This document shows, one piece after another, positions 1-9,622 of a stretch of DNA of 64,000 nt. The stretch spans positions 1 to 64,000 of the forward strand of contig NZ_QZWZ01000015.1 in NCBI RefSeq assembly GCF_003601975.1, written 5' to 3'. Source of the DNA: Mesorhizobium waimense. Its GTDB lineage: Bacteria; Pseudomonadota; Alphaproteobacteria; Rhizobiales; Rhizobiaceae. Made by a program: the position numbers and the translations under genes. Within the stretch, counting starts at the first letter, position 1. Each line of letters starts with the position of its first letter. The notes beneath the pieces were generated by a model that was not told the origin of the DNA, ran no database searches, and worked only from the letters and a program-made list of their open reading frames with translations.

Positions 1-1502
<1,502 letters not shown>

Positions 1503-1530
1503 TCCACCAATCTCGCTAAGCATACGAAAA

Positions 1531-1556
1531 GGGCGGCAGCGATGCCGCCCTTTTTT
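1531..1556 (+). terminator. Rho-independent terminator of groEL
   Basis: Perfect 8-bp stem (GGGCGGCA/TGCCGCCC) with loop GCGA, followed directly by six T. It sits just after the groEL stop codon and separates it from the Tad operon. Confidence 0.93.
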
Positions 1557-1779
1557 CATGGGTGCGCCAATGCGCCTGGCCAAAAAACCAGTCATTGCCG
1601 GCCTTTAGCCGGGGTGGCCGCTCCCAATTGACTTTTCCCAAGGTAATTTGCCAACAAAATCATCAGTTTCGATCAATTGTTGGTGAATTTATCAGACAAT
1701 AATTTTTAACACATTCAAGGTTACTAAAAGATGCGGCGCGACAGGGTTGCTCGAAAGTGTAGCGTTGTTCAGGTTGGCC

Positions 1780-3849
1780 ATGATGAAGATTTTCCGGCGA
1801 TTTTCGCGTAGCCGCGACGGCAATGTCCTCATCACCTCGGCGCTGGTGTTGCCGTTGCTCATCGGCATGGCGGCGTTGGTCACGGAATATGGCGGCGCCC
1901 TGGTCGAGCGGGCCAACAACCAGCGCATCGCCGATCTTTCGGCCTATGCCGGCGCGCTTGCCTACAACGCGACTACGTCGACCGACCAGATGACGGCGAC
2001 GGCCGTCAAGGTGGCTGTCCTCAATGGCGTTCCCGCGGCCGACGTCCAAGCTGCCCTGGTGACTTCGCCCAAGACCTCCGGCATGAAAGCCGTCTCGGTA
2101 ACGATCCGCACCGAGAAGGAGCTGCCGCTGGCGCGCGTGCTGAACGATCGCCAGCAATTGCAGATCTATGCCGGATCCGTCGCCGAAGTCGGCGCGCAGG
2201 CACCGACGCCCGGCTGCATGCTCGCGCTGGACGGCAGCCAGACCGGCATCACGCTTTCCGGTGGCACCAAGATCACTGCGCCCATATGCACGGTGTCGTC
2301 GAACAACACGGTGACGGTGCCCTGCGGCACCACGATCTCGGCCATCGGCGTGAACTACAACTCCGCGGCGGTTCCGAGCCAGCCCTGCAGCGGCATCAGC
2401 GGCCCGAACGGTACGGCGGCGGTGATTGCCAAGAAATTCACCGCCGATCCGCTGGCCGGTAACACAGCCGTCACGGCCGCCGTCGCCCGCATCGCCACGG
2501 TGGCCGCGCTTTCGAAGACGACGGCACCGACGGCACCAACCAGCGTAACGGGCACGAGTATCAGCTTCGCCTACAATCCGAGTTCCACGCAAAACCAGGC
2601 GATTGCGCTTGGATGCACGGCCTCCTACAGCGACAGCACATGGACGCTGAATTGCGGCAACAAGACAACGGTCAACATCGGCAACATCACCATCGGCGGC
2701 GGCATCAATCTCAACTTCGCGACGAGCGGAGCGGCAACGACCGTCTACAACATCTCAGGCGACGTCACGACCAGCGCCACCACCAAATTCGGCCCCGGCA
2801 TCTACAGTTTCGCCAAGACGCTGACCACGGCTGGAACCACGACCTTCGGCGCCGGCACCTACAATTTCGGCAAGCAGGTGACCACAGGCGGAACGACGAC
2901 CTTCGGCGCCGGCACCTTCAACGTCACCAAGGGGCTGACGACCGGCGGTGGCGCGACCACGACCTTCGGCGCCGGAACCTTCAAGGTCGGCATCAGCGAC
3001 AGTACCTGCAACAGCACGGCGAAGGTCTCGATCTGCAACACCAGCACGCTGACCTTCGGCGGGCCGAGCACCCTTCGAACTGCCGGGCGGCTTCATCAAC
3101 ACCAGCGGGACGTTGACCTTCGGCTCCGGAACCTCCAACAGCTACAAGATCGGCCCCGGCAGCAATGGCGACGCCATCACGCTCGGCGGCGGCTCGAAGA
3201 CGGTCATGGCTGACGCCACCAGCTCGGGCGTGTTCCAGGTCGTCGACAATGTCAATGGCGGTGGCGGCGGCAGCTGCTTCGTCATACCGGCCACCGCTCA
3301 GCACGATATCCAGGGAAACTTCATCGCCTCGGGCGCCATCCTGCTCGCGCCGGCGTCTATACGGTGGACGGCTATTTTGCGCTGGGCGGCAGCGGCGGCG
3401 GCAGTGCCAGCTGCGGCGGCAGCACGATCAGCGTCAGCGGCACCGATGTGACGCTGGTGCTGTCGGGCAAGGCCAAGTCGAGCTCGGGAAGCTGCAACGG
3501 CTATGTCTTCTGCGTGGCGGCCGGCTACAGCAACATCGTACTCACCGCGCCGCAGACCGGCACCACCGCAAAGCTTGCCGTGATCGGACCGACGTCGACC
3601 TCGATCACTGCCGGCGCCACCTTCGCCGAAGGCGGCTCCAACGCGCAGATCTCCGGCGCCTTCTATTTTCCCTACGGTCCGATCATCATGAACGGCGGCT
3701 CCAGCGTGCTGGGCTCGACGACGGACACGACCAAGTGCCTGCAGATGATCGGCTCGCGCATCACGCTGTCGGGCGGCACCACCGCAGCGTCCGAATGCAT
3801 CGCGGCCACCGGCGCCACCACCAGCAGCAAGGTGAGCCTGGTACAGTGA
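1780..3849 (+). pseudogene. TadG-like pilus/surface protein, with two compensating frameshifts
   Basis: Tad (tight adherence) TadG-like protein. It has a cytoplasmic basic N-terminus, the motif RDGNVLITSALVLPLLIG at the start of a single membrane helix, then a large extracytoplasmic Gly/Thr/Ser-rich region with paired Cys. The intact frame would give about 690 residues. The frame changes near 3070 and returns near 3350. Between them the other frame carries the expected text (FELPGGFINTSGTLTFGSGT), and after 3352 the first frame resumes (GVYTVDGYFALGGSG). A 19-21 residue repeat (TFGAGTYNF..., 2785-2991) lies in the middle. The start at 1780 (ATGATGAAG) is preferred to 1747 because the basic pre-helix segment begins there. 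The end overlaps the next start (TGATG). Either a truly broken gene or sequence errors. Confidence 0.7.
2785..2991 (+). repeat. Tandem repeat inside the TadG-like gene
   Basis: Four in-frame units of 57, 57, 63 and a partial length begin at 2785, 2842, 2899 and 2962. Three share the DNA core ACCTTCGGCGCCGG and encode TFGAGT(Y/F)-x-(F/V) followed by a Thr/Gly linker. Such beta-type repeats are common in adhesin-like proteins and can slip during replication. Confidence 0.85.
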
Positions 3850-4457
3850 TGATGATTTCCCGATTCCATCACCGCCTGGCGCACGCCCTGACGAACTCCG
3901 CGCCGGCACGCTTCCTCTTTCGCGAGACGTCGGGCGTCTCGGCGGTCGAGTTCGCGCTGGTCAGCCCTGTGCTCATCCTCATACTGGCTGCAACGGTCGA
4001 TATCGGCGCTTCGCTGAAGGCGAAGTTCGACCTGAGTTCGGCGATCTCGGCCGCTTCCAACTATGCCCTGCTCGGCTCAGACAAGGTCAATTCAACCGGC
4101 GGCAGCGGGCTCGCCGCCAACATCACGGCCGTGGTGGCCAGCGGCCTTGGCACTTCCGGCGGCACTGTCCAGGTCGTCGTCAACAATGGCGCGGTGATCA
4201 GCTACGACGCCACCACCTCCAAGGCGACCCAGAGCGGCACCGCATCCAATGCGGACCTGTGCTATTGCCCGACCGGCTCGGGCGGCAGCGTGACATGGGG
4301 TTCGTCGGTGACCTGCAGCGCTGTCTGCGCCAATGGCGGCATCTCGGGAAAGTTCGTGGCGATCAGCGCGAGCAGGCCGTTTGCGCCGCTGTTCGGCGGC
4401 CTTGGCATCGTGACCGGCGGCAATATCACCGTACAGGCCATGGTGCAGCCGCAATGA
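3849..4457 (+). CDS. TadE-family pilus assembly protein
   Basis: 202-residue TadE-like pseudopilin. The N-terminus carries the family motif SGVSAVEFALVSPVLILIL, a prepilin-like Glu followed by one membrane helix (about residues 30-55), and then a Thr/Ser/Gly-rich exported domain with Cys pairs. The start ATG overlaps the stop of the TadG-like gene, and its own stop overlaps the start of the next gene (ATGA), so the three genes are translationally coupled. The tad core genes (cpaB-F, tadA-C) are not in the window, so this is a satellite tadG/E operon. Confidence 0.85.
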   Translation: MMISRFHHRLAHALTNSAPARFLFRETSGVSAVEFALVSPVLILILAATVDIGASLKAKFDLSSAISAASNYALLGSDKVNSTGGSGLAANITAVVASGLGTSGGTVQVVVNNGAVISYDATTSKATQSGTASNADLCYCPTGSGGSVTWGSSVTCSAVCANGGISGKFVAISASRPFAPLFGGLGIVTGGNITVQAMVQPQ

Positions 4458-4894
4458 GGCGGCTGGCTTCATTCGTCAGGGACAAGTCCGGCGCCAACGC
4501 GGTCGAGTTCGCGCTGCTTTCGGTGCCGCTGCTGATGGTGCTGCTGGGAACATTTGAATTCGGCCGCATGTACTGGGCGCAACATGTGCTACAGGACATG
4601 GCAAACGCGGGCGCACGTTGCGTCGGCGTGCTGCAAAGCGGATGCGCGAAAGACGGCGTCTACAACGCCGCAAATGCGATCAGCTACATCAGCGGCATGG
4701 CCGCGACCGACGGCATCGTGCTGACAAGCTCCAACATCACCATCAACAACGACACCAACTGTTCGGGCCTCTCCGGCTTCTCGATGGTGCAGATCTCCTA
4801 CACGTTCCCCACCGTGCTGCCGAATTTCCTGACCGCGCTGGCCAATGGTCCGGCTCTCAGCGCCCAGGCCTGCTTTCCCGACCAGGGGACATAG
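4454..4894 (+). CDS. TadE-family pilus assembly protein
   Basis: 146 residues. The motif SGANAVEFALLSVPLLMVLLG gives the pre-helix Glu and membrane helix of TadE/TadF-like pseudopilins, followed by FEFGRMYWAQHVLQDMANAGARC, typical of the family. Four later Cys could form disulfides outside the membrane. The start overlaps the previous stop by ATGA, making it the last gene of the three-gene Tad operon. No clear terminator follows. Confidence 0.88.
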   Translation: MRRLASFVRDKSGANAVEFALLSVPLLMVLLGTFEFGRMYWAQHVLQDMANAGARCVGVLQSGCAKDGVYNAANAISYISGMAATDGIVLTSSNITINNDTNCSGLSGFSMVQISYTFPTVLPNFLTALANGPALSAQACFPDQGT

Positions 4895-5024
4895 AGCCTA
4901 TCCCATCCCGATGGAATCGGGATGTATCTTTCTGTTTTAGCTCAGTGCCGGAATCACAAACCCGTTCTAACCATTTGTTTTTTGCGCAATTCCGGTCGGG
5001 AAGCCGACGCCCTGGGCTCACGCC

Positions 5025-5633
5025 TCAGACGGCGGCCTCGGCGCGTTGCCGCGCTTCGCCGGCCAGCACGGCCGACTCGACCAACGCCGCGACTTCGTCG
5101 GCCACGGCCAGCAGCGGGGCGCGATCACGGGTGGCGCGCGCAATCACCATCAGCCCTTCCAGCGAGGATTCGACCAGCAACGCCAAGGCATGCGCACGGC
5201 GTTCGGGCACCCCTGCCCTGACGAAGGCCTGCCGCAGCAGGCCGATCCACTGCTCGAAGGCCGAGCGGCACAGTTCGGCCAGTTCCGGCACGTTCGCCGG
5301 TGAATCCAGCACCACGGGCGCGATCGGGCAGCCGAGCGTGAATTCATTGTCCTCCAGCATGCGGGCAACCGACTGGTAGATGTGGTGGACGGCCACCGCC
5401 GGGCTCGTTTCGGCGGCAAGGTCCTCGCCCAGTCTTTCGGTCACTTTGGCGATGCTGTCGCGCGTCACCTCGATGACCAATTGGTCCTTGCCGCCCGGAA
5501 AATGGAAATAGAGCGAACCGCGCGGTGCGCCGCTGGCGCTCAATATGTCGTTGAGCGAGGTGCCGTGATAGCCGCGCTGCCCAATCAGCAGCGCCGTCGC
5601 CTCGATCATGCGGGTGCGGGTGTCGTTCGCCAT
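5025..5633 (-). CDS. TetR/AcrR-family repressor
   Basis: 202 residues. The N-terminal helix-turn-helix spans about residues 5-50 (RMIEATALLIGQRGYHGTSL, then GAPRGSLYFHFPGGK), the standard TetR signature. The C-terminal ligand domain resembles the YxaF/LmrA-like group, with a conserved Cys in FTLGCPIAPV that might sense thiol-reactive ligands. The gene is divergent from the OsmC-family gene at 5750, and three half-sites of a palindromic operator lie between them, so it most likely represses that gene and itself. Confidence 0.9.
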   Translation of the reverse strand: MANDTRTRMIEATALLIGQRGYHGTSLNDILSASGAPRGSLYFHFPGGKDQLVIEVTRDSIAKVTERLGEDLAAETSPAVAVHHIYQSVARMLEDNEFTLGCPIAPVVLDSPANVPELAELCRSAFEQWIGLLRQAFVRAGVPERRAHALALLVESSLEGLMVIARATRDRAPLLAVADEVAALVESAVLAGEARQRAEAAV

Positions 5634-5689
5634 GTCAGCCTCTGTCAGGAGAGAGCCATTATAGGCCTTGTTACTAATATGACAATCGG

Positions 5690-5718
5690 TCTACATAATA
5701 TGTAGATCGGTCTACATA
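5690..5718. promoter_or_regulatory. TetR operator with three half-sites
   Basis: Half-sites TCTACATA (5690-5697), TATGTAGA (5699-5706) and TCTACATA (5711-5718) form two overlapping perfect inverted repeats, with spacers of 1 and 4 bases, in the TetR/osmC intergenic region. The second palindrome is 31 bases upstream of the osmC-like start, so binding would block its promoter. Confidence 0.8.
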
Positions 5719-5749
5719 TGTGTTTTCAATCGAACTCATGGAGGAACCA

Positions 5750-6196
5750 ATGACAATTCGTGAGGCTTCAGCCGAGTGGCAAGGTGCGCTGAAGGAAGGT
5801 TCGGGCAGGCTTCGGCTGGGCAGCGGCGTCTTCGAGGGTGCCTATTCCTTCCCGTCGCGTTTCGAAAATGGTCCAGGCACCAATCCGGAAGAACTGATCG
5901 CGGCGGCCCATGCCGGCTGCTTCTCGATGGCGCTGAGCGCCATCCTCGGCCGGGAGGGTCAAATCCCCCGGCGCATCCGCACCACGGCGAAAGTGCATCT
6001 CGGCGCGACCGCGGCCGGGCCGACGATCACCCGCATCGAGCTCGAGACGCAGGCGGAGGTCGCGGAACTCGGCGGAGAGGAGTTCGAGCGGTTTGCGCAG
6101 TCCGCCAAGACGACATGCCTGGTCTCGCGCGCGCTTGCCGGCGTGGCCGACATCACCCTCAAGGCCGTGCTCGTCGACGCTGTCGAAGACCAATGA
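5750..6196 (+). CDS. OsmC-family peroxiredoxin-like protein
   Basis: 148 residues. OsmC/Ohr proteins reduce organic hydroperoxides with two reactive Cys. Here C47 in AAAHAGCFSMALS and C119 in KTTCLVSRAL match the family's two catalytic positions, closer to OsmC than to Ohr. Start chosen at 5750 because GGAGG lies at 5740-5744; GTG at 5720 would lie in the operator. It is followed after 16 bases by a SnoaL-like gene, in the same operon, and divergent from its likely TetR regulator. Probable role: detoxification of a reactive compound sensed by the regulator. Confidence 0.9.
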   Translation: MTIREASAEWQGALKEGSGRLRLGSGVFEGAYSFPSRFENGPGTNPEELIAAAHAGCFSMALSAILGREGQIPRRIRTTAKVHLGATAAGPTITRIELETQAEVAELGGEEFERFAQSAKTTCLVSRALAGVADITLKAVLVDAVEDQ

Positions 6197-6212
6197 AAAC
6201 AGGAGAATGACG

Positions 6213-6599
6213 ATGACACAGGAGCTTGTCATGGACATCGCCGCGAATGATTTGTCCCACCAGACCGCCGAGATCATGCGGCGCTTCAACGACGTGTTCC
6301 AACGTCATGATCCGACGGCGCTTGCGGAACTGGTGGCCGAGGATTGCGTGATCGAGAACACGGTGCCGGCGCCGGACGGCGCGCGCCATGCCGGCAAGGC
6401 GGCGTGCGTCGGGCTGTGGTCGGCGATCGCCACCCAGCCAGGCACCAGCTTCGACATCGAGGAGACCTTCGTCGCCGGCGAGCGGGCAACGATCCGCTGG
6501 CGCTATTTCATGGCCGACGGCAATTCGCTACGCGGCGTCAATTTGATGCGCGTAGCCGGAGGGCGGATCGTAGAGGCGATGGGCTACGTCAAGGGATAG
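6213..6599 (+). CDS. SnoaL-like (NTF2-fold) protein
   Basis: 128 residues of the NTF2-like cone fold: an N-terminal helix (TAEIMRRFNDVFQRHDPTALAELVAEDCVIEN), then mixed strands ending in NLMRVAGGRIVEAMGYVKG, as in SnoaL-like polyketide cyclase or ketosteroid-isomerase-related proteins. The substrate is unknown. Starts at 6207, 6213 and 6231 are possible; AGGAG at 6201-6205 favours 6213. It is second in the TetR-controlled operon after the OsmC-like gene. Confidence 0.8.
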   Translation: MTQELVMDIAANDLSHQTAEIMRRFNDVFQRHDPTALAELVAEDCVIENTVPAPDGARHAGKAACVGLWSAIATQPGTSFDIEETFVAGERATIRWRYFMADGNSLRGVNLMRVAGGRIVEAMGYVKG

Positions 6600-6691
6600 G
6601 TCGACCGCCACTATTTGATGCCCAACCGCCATCCGACGATCGAGAAAGACCATAGGGAGGACTAATGTCATGAACATCAGAACTGCCTGCT

Positions 6692-6892
6692 TTGGCGCCC
6701 AAGATGATGGAACCCTTCTTCACCGATTCGGGCATGAAGACAATGAAGTCCGATGACGAGATGAAGGCTGCTTGGGCAGCGATGTCCAAAGACGACCAGG
6801 CCATGATGATGAAGGAATGCCAGGATGCGGCAATGAGCAAGGCATATGCCCCGTTCTGCGAGAAATTGCAGGCGCTCGGCGGCGCAAACTAG
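6692..6892 (+). CDS. Small hypothetical protein
   Basis: 66 codons, unusually rich in Met, Lys and Asp (MKSDDEMKAAWAAMSKDDQAMMMKECQDAAMSK) with two Cys. A good ribosome site (AGGGAGG, 6654-6660) precedes ATGs at 6665 and 6670 that are in other frames or stop at once, so the true start is unclear (TTG 6692 or ATG 6704). It could be the remainder of a small secreted protein that lost its signal peptide by frameshift. No function recognised. Confidence 0.35.
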   Translation: MAPKMMEPFFTDSGMKTMKSDDEMKAAWAAMSKDDQAMMMKECQDAAMSKAYAPFCEKLQALGGAN

Positions 6893-6986
6893 CAACCTTA
6901 CCGGCTGAAGAGCAGATGAAGGCGGGCCTTGGCTCGCCTTCTCATTGCTATCTTGTATGCAGGCGACAAAGCCCGTGAACAGACGC

Positions 6987-7598
6987 CTACCGGTCCGCCA
7001 GCGCCAGCTTGGCGCCGAGCATGACGAAGGCGCCGGCGAAGGTGCGACGCATCCAGGTCAGCACCCTCGGCCGCGACACGACGTGGCTACGGATCGAGGC
7101 GGCGAAGATGCCGTAGCCGACGAACACGACGAAGGTGAGCAGCATGAAGACGCTCGACAGTTCCAGCATCTTCGACAGCGCGTGCGGTTCGGTGGTGCTG
7201 ACGATTTGCGGCAGGAAGGCGAAGAAGAAGATCGACAGTTTCGGGTTGAGGATGTTGATCAGGATGCCGGAGGTGATGACCTTGCCGGCCGAGCGCGGTG
7301 CGACGTCCTGGTCGACGCTCAGGCCGCCCCTCTCCTTCAGCGTGTTCCAGGCCATATAGAGCAGATAGGCGACGCCGAGATACTTCAGCGTCTCGAAGGC
7401 GATGGCGCTGGTGTGCAGCAACGCGGCAAGACCGGTGATGGCGGCCGCCATATGCGGGATGATGCCCAGTGTGCAGCCGAAGGCGGCGATGATCGAGGCA
7501 CGCGCCCCGCGCGACAGGCCGGCGCTTAGCGTGTAGAGAACGCCGGTGCCGGGCGAGGCCACGACGATCAGCGCCGTCAACAGGAATTCGATGCTCAC
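6987..7598 (-). CDS. LysE-family amino-acid exporter
   Basis: 203 residues with about six membrane helices. LysE/RhtB signatures are visible: an N-terminal helix with ASPGTGVLYTLSAGLSRGARA, then GIIPHMAAAITGLAALL, KYLGVAYLLYMAWNTL and NILNPKLSIFFFAFLPQ. The family exports amino acids or related small metabolites across the inner membrane using the proton gradient; the substrate is not predictable. GTG at 7598 is chosen because GGAGGAG lies just upstream. It stands alone on the minus strand. Confidence 0.88.
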   Translation of the reverse strand: MSIEFLLTALIVVASPGTGVLYTLSAGLSRGARASIIAAFGCTLGIIPHMAAAITGLAALLHTSAIAFETLKYLGVAYLLYMAWNTLKERGGLSVDQDVAPRSAGKVITSGILINILNPKLSIFFFAFLPQIVSTTEPHALSKMLELSSVFMLLTFVVFVGYGIFAASIRSHVVSRPRVLTWMRRTFAGAFVMLGAKLALADR

Positions 7599-7718
7599 GA
7601 CTTGCTCCTCCGGCACCCGGCCCGGCGGCAAGGTACCGGGCAAGGGCGCACTACACAAGCTGTGGGCTCACGCCGATGCGCTCACGCTGTCGCGGTTCGC
7701 AAGCGCGTCGAAAATCGA

Positions 7719-8087
7719 TCAGCGGCGCATAAGCAGGAGAACTGCCGCCAAAGCCGTCAACGACAGTGTCACACTGGCGACTATGTAGCCGATGGCTGCC
7801 AGATGCTGGCCGCGTTCCCACAGTGTCACGGCGTCGAGCGAGAAGGTCGAGAAGGTCGTAAAGCCGCCGATGATACCTGTCGTCAGGAACAACCTGACGT
7901 CGTCCCCGCCGATCTCGAACAATGCGAACAAGCTAACGACAAGGCCCATCAAGGCCGATCCGACGATGTTGATGGAAAGCGTTCCGAAGGGAAAGTTGGC
8001 ACCGAGGAGTCGCAGCGACAGAAGCCCGACGCCGTAGCGGAGAGCGCCACCGATACCTGATCCGATGAACACGACGAAAAATCCCAT
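7719..8087 (-). CDS. crcB: CrcB/Fluc fluoride ion channel
   Basis: 122 residues, four membrane helices, the normal size for the family. Visible motifs are GSGIGGALRYGVG, FPFGTLSINIVGSALMG and TTGIIGGFTTFSTFSLD (the Phe-box and the Asn of the pore region). Dimeric Fluc channels expel fluoride and protect enolase and other enzymes. The start at 8087 fits the size and follows GCAGGAGGCT. An upstream extension of the frame is the fluoride riboswitch, not protein. Confidence 0.95.
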   Translation of the reverse strand: MGFFVVFIGSGIGGALRYGVGLLSLRLLGANFPFGTLSINIVGSALMGLVVSLFALFEIGGDDVRLFLTTGIIGGFTTFSTFSLDAVTLWERGQHLAAIGYIVASVTLSLTALAAVLLLMRR

Positions 8088-8116
8088 GACAGCCTCCTGC
8101 GCGCCCGAAGGGCGTT

Positions 8117-8169
8117 CGTCAGTAGGCGTCATCAGCATCAGCGCGGTTATCAGGGAGACACCATTCCCG
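8117..8169 (-). promoter_or_regulatory. Fluoride (crcB-motif) riboswitch
   Basis: On the minus strand the RNA has GGGA-AUGGUGU-C-UCCC, then a J-region with AACCGC, a short stem, and UGAUGACGCCUACUG. GGUGU (8162-8158) can pair with ACGCC (8129-8125), the long-range pseudoknot of the fluoride class. A small hairpin CGCCC-GAA-GGGCG (8102-8114) follows, directly before the crcB ribosome site, suggesting control of translation start. Its position ahead of a fluoride channel gene agrees. Confidence 0.85.
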
Positions 8170-8265
8170 AGCGCTATATGGCAAGGACTTGCATTGCAGG
8201 CAAGGCCTGCCATGTAGAACCGCAACCCTTGCTTCGCCACATCCCACGGTGAGCGACCGACAGCC

Positions 8266-8685
8266 CTACAGTGGCAGCCCGTGCGCCTTGCGCGCCATCA
8301 GGCAGTCGTCGCCGCCGGGCATGCAGGCGCGGCAGACGTCGGGGCGGACGTCATAAATGCCGCAAGCGGTATGCTTGCCGACCTCGCCGGACAGAGCCGA
8401 ACAGCGCACGCCGTCGCAGCGCATACCGGATTCGTCGGCAGCGACGAACTTCTGCGGAATGCGGTCGAGCTGCGCATCGTCCTCGGTGGAAAAGCGCGGC
8501 CATTCGGCCGAATAGGAGCAGCAGGCGCCGCAGGCCTGGCAGTCGAACAGGGCCGCACCGGCCCCTCGCTCTAGCGGCGAAAAGTCTGCGGCTGCCGCCA
8601 GGGCAAGCAGGCCCGGCGCGACAGGATCGCGGTCGGCATTTCGAGGCAAGGCGCTATTTCTTCTTGGTCGTCTTCCGGGCCGCAT
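8266..8685 (-). CDS. YkgJ-family cysteine-cluster (zinc/iron-binding) protein
   Basis: Up to 139 residues with the cysteine cluster FDCQACGACCSYSAEWPRF, then CDGVRC, CGIYDVRPDVCRAC and DDCL, the CxxCxxCC ... CxxC pattern of the YkgJ/UPF0153 family, thought to bind a metal. The function is unknown. The start is uncertain: 8685 overlaps the upstream 52-residue gene, while TTG at 8649 lies just after that gene's stop and would give 127 residues. It is probably the last gene of the operon 9457-8266. Confidence 0.75.
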   Translation of the reverse strand: MRPGRRPRRNSALPRNADRDPVAPGLLALAAAADFSPLERGAGAALFDCQACGACCSYSAEWPRFSTEDDAQLDRIPQKFVAADESGMRCDGVRCSALSGEVGKHTACGIYDVRPDVCRACMPGGDDCLMARKAHGLPL

Positions 8686-8812
8686 CCGCTGGCGACTTGA
8701 ACAGATCGGTTGGGACCGGTTCGTCAGCCTTCGGCGCGGCAGCCGGCTTGGCCGGTTTGGCGGTGGCGGCCGGCGCTGCCGGCTGGTCCTTGGCGGAAAA
8801 TTTTATGGCCAT
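8654..8812 (-). CDS. Small Ala/Lys/Pro-rich hypothetical protein
   Basis: 52 residues beginning MAIKFSAKDQPAAPAATAK, ending in a basic tail KTTKKK. Low-complexity middle (Ala-Pro-Lys), then an acidic-hydrophobic segment DEPVPTDLFKSPADAARK. The start ATG follows the preceding gene's stop with one base between (TGACATG), so it is translationally coupled. Function unknown; the composition suggests a disordered, nucleic-acid- or protein-binding peptide. Confidence 0.6.
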   Translation of the reverse strand: MAIKFSAKDQPAAPAATAKPAKPAAAPKADEPVPTDLFKSPADAARKTTKKK

Positions 8813-8813
8813 G

Positions 8814-9221
8814 TCAGTCCTCGTCAGAGAAACGCGATGACGGCGCGCGCGGGTTGCGCAGGCGGCCGATCAGCGCCGACACCGCCGTGATGTTCATTTC
8901 CTCGGGCGACCAGTTCCTGGCGTCCTCGATGTGATGCGGCGCCAGTTCGCGATGCGTACTGCCGCTATAGGCGGCATCCTGATGGGTCACCCGCTCGCGC
9001 GTCTTGGTGTCCTCGCGCACATATTCGATCAGATAGTTCGGGGCTTCGGCGCGGCCGCGCACACCGACGCGCACCTGGGCATCGCCGTGGGCGCGCTTGC
9101 AACGCTCCAGCTTTTCCAGCACGCGGCGGACAAATTCGACCGGCTTGTCGAGAAGTTCGACCATGTCGGCAATGGTCGCGTCGCCGGCGATCGGCGTTGG
9201 CGGCACGCGCTTGGTGGCCAT
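8814..9221 (-). CDS. Conserved-looking hypothetical protein
   Basis: 135 residues starting MATKRVPPTPIAG. An amphipathic helical part (DMVELLDKPVEFVRRVLEKLERCKRAHG) is followed by a part with RAEAPNYLIEYVREDTKTRERVTHQD. No known domain is recognised. The ATG overlaps the stop of the 78-residue gene upstream (TGATG), and the stop lies one base before the next gene, so three tiny-gap genes form one operon. Soluble, no signal peptide. Confidence 0.65.
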   Translation of the reverse strand: MATKRVPPTPIAGDATIADMVELLDKPVEFVRRVLEKLERCKRAHGDAQVRVGVRGRAEAPNYLIEYVREDTKTRERVTHQDAAYSGSTHRELAPHHIEDARNWSPEEMNITAVSALIGRLRNPRAPSSRFSDED

Positions 9222-9457
9222 CAGCGTTTGCCCGCGCGCTTCGGCATGGCGGCCAGAACGAGGGCTGCCGCCCGGTCGTCGGCCTCCTTCTCCAGGCGCA
9301 GTTCGCGCAGCCGCGCGGTCTTGGCCTCCCGGGCCTCGCTGACGGCATCGCGTTCGGAGATGATGCGATTGAGCGACATCGACTGCGTCCGGGTCTTGCT
9401 GAAAAGCTGCTCGGCCTCGTCGCCGGATGCCTTCGGAGTAAGGGACATCTTCTTCAT
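9221..9457 (-). CDS. Small helical hypothetical protein
   Basis: 78 residues, almost entirely charged helix (SLNRIISERDAVSEAREAKT and onward), probably a coiled coil, ending in the basic tail PKRAGKR. First gene of the four-gene minus-strand operon that also holds the 135-residue, 52-residue and YkgJ-family genes. ATG at 9457 or 9448. No function recognised. Confidence 0.55.
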   Translation of the reverse strand: MKKMSLTPKASGDEAEQLFSKTRTQSMSLNRIISERDAVSEAREAKTARLRELRLEKEADDRAAALVLAAMPKRAGKR

Positions 9458-9535
9458 CCTGGTTCGGGGGATCCACCTTGGCGGTGCTTAGCACATACGA
9501 GGGGACCTGCGGCGCACAATTCACTGCCAGAAACG

Positions 9536-9560
9536 AAAAAGGTCAGGCATGCGCCTGACC
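9536..9560 (-). terminator. Terminator of the cold-shock gene
   Basis: Perfect 8-bp stem GGTCAGGC/GCCTGACC with loop ATGC. On the minus strand it is followed by five U (AAAAA at 9536-9540 on the plus strand), 62 bases after the csp stop. Confidence 0.9.
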
Positions 9561-9622
9561 CTCCTCTCGCCATCTACCGATGCCAGTACATCCGTGGTCA
9601 CCGGGAAGGCTGAATTCCGTTT

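Noticed and set aside
6918..6941. Hairpin GAAGGCGGGC/GCTCGCCTTC after the small Met-rich gene
   Set aside because: A good stem, but no T run on either strand, so it is not called as a terminator.
8088..8240. N-terminal extension of CrcB
   Set aside because: The extra codons fall on the fluoride riboswitch, and the normal channel length starts at 8087.
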